This document shows positions 62,541 through 64,000 of a stretch of 64,000 nucleotides of DNA, one piece after another. Numbering within the stretch: position 1 is the first letter of the stretch; the number at the start of each line of letters is the position of its first letter. The notes under the pieces are model-generated. The model saw nothing but the letters and a program-made list of their open reading frames with translations, did not search any database and was not told the DNA's origin. The stretch is from UBA2767 sp965228625 (GTDB lineage: Bacteria; Pseudomonadota; Alphaproteobacteria; Rhizobiales; Methyloligellaceae). Made by a program: the position numbers and the translations under genes. The DNA lies in NCBI GenBank assembly GCA_965228625.1, contig OZ245829.1, positions 1,054,001 to 1,118,000 on the forward strand. Direction: 5' to 3'.

Positions 62541-64000
62541 ATGATCCAGCGCATAGTATTGCCAGTCATATTTGCATTGCTGGTCTATGGCTTCTGGATC
62601 AGTCCCGATTTCAAGCAGATCTCGGCGGGTGTCGCGATTTTCCTATTCGGGATGCTGTTTCTCGAGGAGGGCTTTCGCGCTTTCACAGGCGGCGTTCTTG
62701 AGAAGCTGCTGGACAGGACAACGGACCGGCTCTGGAAGTCGATCTCCTTCGGCGTCGTGACCACGACGATCATGCAATCGAGCTCACTGGTTTCGGTCAT
62801 CACGATTTCCTTTCTGAGTGCCGATCTGATCTCACTGACCTCGGGCATCGGCATCGTCTTCGGCGCCAACGTTGGCACGACGACGGGCGCCTGGCTGATT
62901 GCCGGGTTCGGCCTCAAGGTCAAAATCTCGGCCTACGCCATGCCGATGCTGGTGTTCGGCATCGTTCTGGTTTTCCAGAAAAACCATTCGCTGAAGGGCA
63001 TCGGCTACATCCTCGCGGGACTTGGCTTTCTTTTCCTCGGCATTCACCACATGAAAGAAGGATTCGAAGCGTTCCGCTCGACCATAAATCTGACCGACTT
63101 CTCGATGCCCGGATATGCGGGGCTGTTCCTCTTCGCCGGGATTGGCGTCTTCGCGACCGTTGTGATGCAATCCTCACACGCCACGCTGGTCCTGATCATT
63201 ACGGCGTTGGCGACGCACCAGGTGACTTATGAGAATGCGCTAGCTCTGGCTATTGGCGCCAATGTCGGAACAACGATCACCGCAATCCTGGGCTCAATGA
63301 GCTCCAACTACCAGGGCAAGAGGCTCGCCGCCGGTCATTTGATTTTCAACATGATCACCGGCGCCATCGCCATCATCTTCATCCACCAGCTCGTCTTGCT
63401 GGTCGACGCAACTGCGGGTGTGCTTGGCATCGCAAATGATGACTACACCCTGAAACTCGCCGTGTTCCATACAATCTTCAACGTCATCGGGGTGGCCGTT
63501 CTGGTGCCATTCGTGAAGCAGTTGGTCGAGTTTCTCGAGCGGATCATCCCGGCGCCGAAGGTCGACGTTGTCGAACCGAAATACCTCATGGAGTCCGTGC
63601 TTGATTTCCCGGAAACCCTGCTTGAGTCGGTGCGCAAGGAGACGGTTCATCTGTACGACAATGCCTTCGAGATCATTGCCCATGGGCTCAATCTGCATCG
63701 TACACAGATCCTGAAATCGGACGATCTGGAAGAGCTCATAAACCATGACCGCGAGATCTTCGATTTCGACCTCGATTCCGTATACGAGCAGAAGGTCAAG
63801 TCGCTCTATTCAAAGATCCTGGAGTTTATCAGCCGCGCTCAAGGCGACATTCCGCCAGAGTTCTCCGACCAGTTCTTCGCCTTGCGTCAAGCGTGCCGTG
63901 AGATCGTCATGACGGTGAAGGACATCAAGCATCTGCGCAAGAACATCAGCCGTTATGTGGTTGACGACGATGATGATATTCGCGGCGAATACAATGCGTT
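62541..64000 (+). CDS. Na/Pi cotransporter family protein with PhoU-like C-terminus (cut by right edge)
   Basis: 486 codons are visible. The two inverted halves of NptA/SLC34-type carriers each show the QSS motif (TIMQSSSLVSV and VVMQSSHATLVLI) and GANVGTT(T/I). About eight membrane helices span residues 5-330. From about residue 350 a cytoplasmic helical PhoU-like domain begins (KETVHLYDNAFEIIAHGLNL) and continues past base 64000. It carries phosphate, coupled to sodium, or exports it. Start ATG 62541 follows AAGGTG. Proximity to the pst-pho locus suits phosphate homeostasis. Confidence 0.9.
   Translation, partial: MIQRIVLPVIFALLVYGFWISPDFKQISAGVAIFLFGMLFLEEGFRAFTGGVLEKLLDRTTDRLWKSISFGVVTTTIMQSSSLVSVITISFLSADLISLTSGIGIVFGANVGTTTGAWLIAGFGLKVKISAYAMPMLVFGIVLVFQKNHSLKGIGYILAGLGFLFLGIHHMKEGFEAFRSTINLTDFSMPGYAGLFLFAGIGVFATVVMQSSHATLVLIITALATHQVTYENALALAIGANVGTTITAILGSMSSNYQGKRLAAGHLIFNMITGAIAIIFIHQLVLLVDATAGVLGIANDDYTLKLAVFHTIFNVIGVAVLVPFVKQLVEFLERIIPAPKVDVVEPKYLMESVLDFPETLLESVRKETVHLYDNAFEIIAHGLNLHRTQILKSDDLEELINHDREIFDFDLDSVYEQKVKSLYSKILEFISRAQGDIPPEFSDQFFALRQACREIVMTVKDIKHLRKNISRYVVDDDDDIRGEYNA

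Overview
The window looks like a chromosome segment of an alphaproteobacterium, probably Hyphomicrobiales or a close relative. It is GC-rich, carries c-type cytochromes, TIGR02281 aspartic proteases, a DivJ/PleC-like kinase and a complete pst-pho locus, and keeps short operons on both strands. These are judgements from reading the sequence; no database search was run.

Left end (1-8770): a type I secretion toxin cluster, all on the minus strand. In transcription order it holds an RtxB/HlyB-type ABC exporter, an HlyD adaptor, a HlyC-type toxin-activating acyltransferase with a histone-like tail, a small AT-rich gene of unknown function, and a very large secreted protein that runs off the left edge. 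The large protein starts with a PIN-nuclease-like domain. That domain and the small gene just upstream form one AT-rich block with a toxin-antitoxin-like layout. A 3' fragment of tRNA-Val(CAC) at 8721-8770 looks like the right attachment end of a genomic island containing this cluster.

Centre-left (8.9-31.5 kb): a patatin-like lipoprotein; a thiolase/PrpF/CoA-transferase operon; TusA; two caspase-fold proteins that lack catalytic residues, next to a diheme cytochrome c and a cytochrome c'; a glycine-zipper/peptidoglycan-binding protein; a ThDP enzyme; a creA pseudogene; an ECF sigma factor coupled to a membrane VWA protein; a DapA-family aldolase with a GST; an AEC carrier; a 2OG-Fe(II) oxygenase; a Sel1-repeat protein; and a cyclopropane-fatty-acid synthase-like enzyme.

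Centre-right (31.6-46.2 kb): a homodimeric-type 2-oxoacid dehydrogenase E1 (MdeB-like) divergent from an Lrp regulator, a 3-hydroxyisobutyrate dehydrogenase-like gene with a thioesterase, a second Lrp, a uracil-DNA glycosylase-like gene with a GST, a thermonuclease, a sensor kinase, two tandem aspartic proteases, a phosphohexomutase, a DUF2062 protein, a TauE/SafE exporter and dusA.

The first 24 codons of dusA recur in diverged form at 50967-51038. They bracket about 4.85 kb holding a P-type cation ATPase and a nonsense-truncated CNNM/CBS protein, as expected for an island inserted at the 5' end of dusA.

Right end (51.2-64 kb): a phosphate regulon in the order phoB, phoR, pstS, phoU (fused to a dead phosphatase domain), pstC, pstA and two pstB genes with complementary motif defects. 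Then come a Tat-signal protein with an apparent ATT start, a small basic coiled-coil protein, a Crp/Fnr regulator, an XRE-type small protein and a Na/Pi cotransporter cut by the right edge. Two near-identical palindromes downstream of the Crp/Fnr gene may be its operators.
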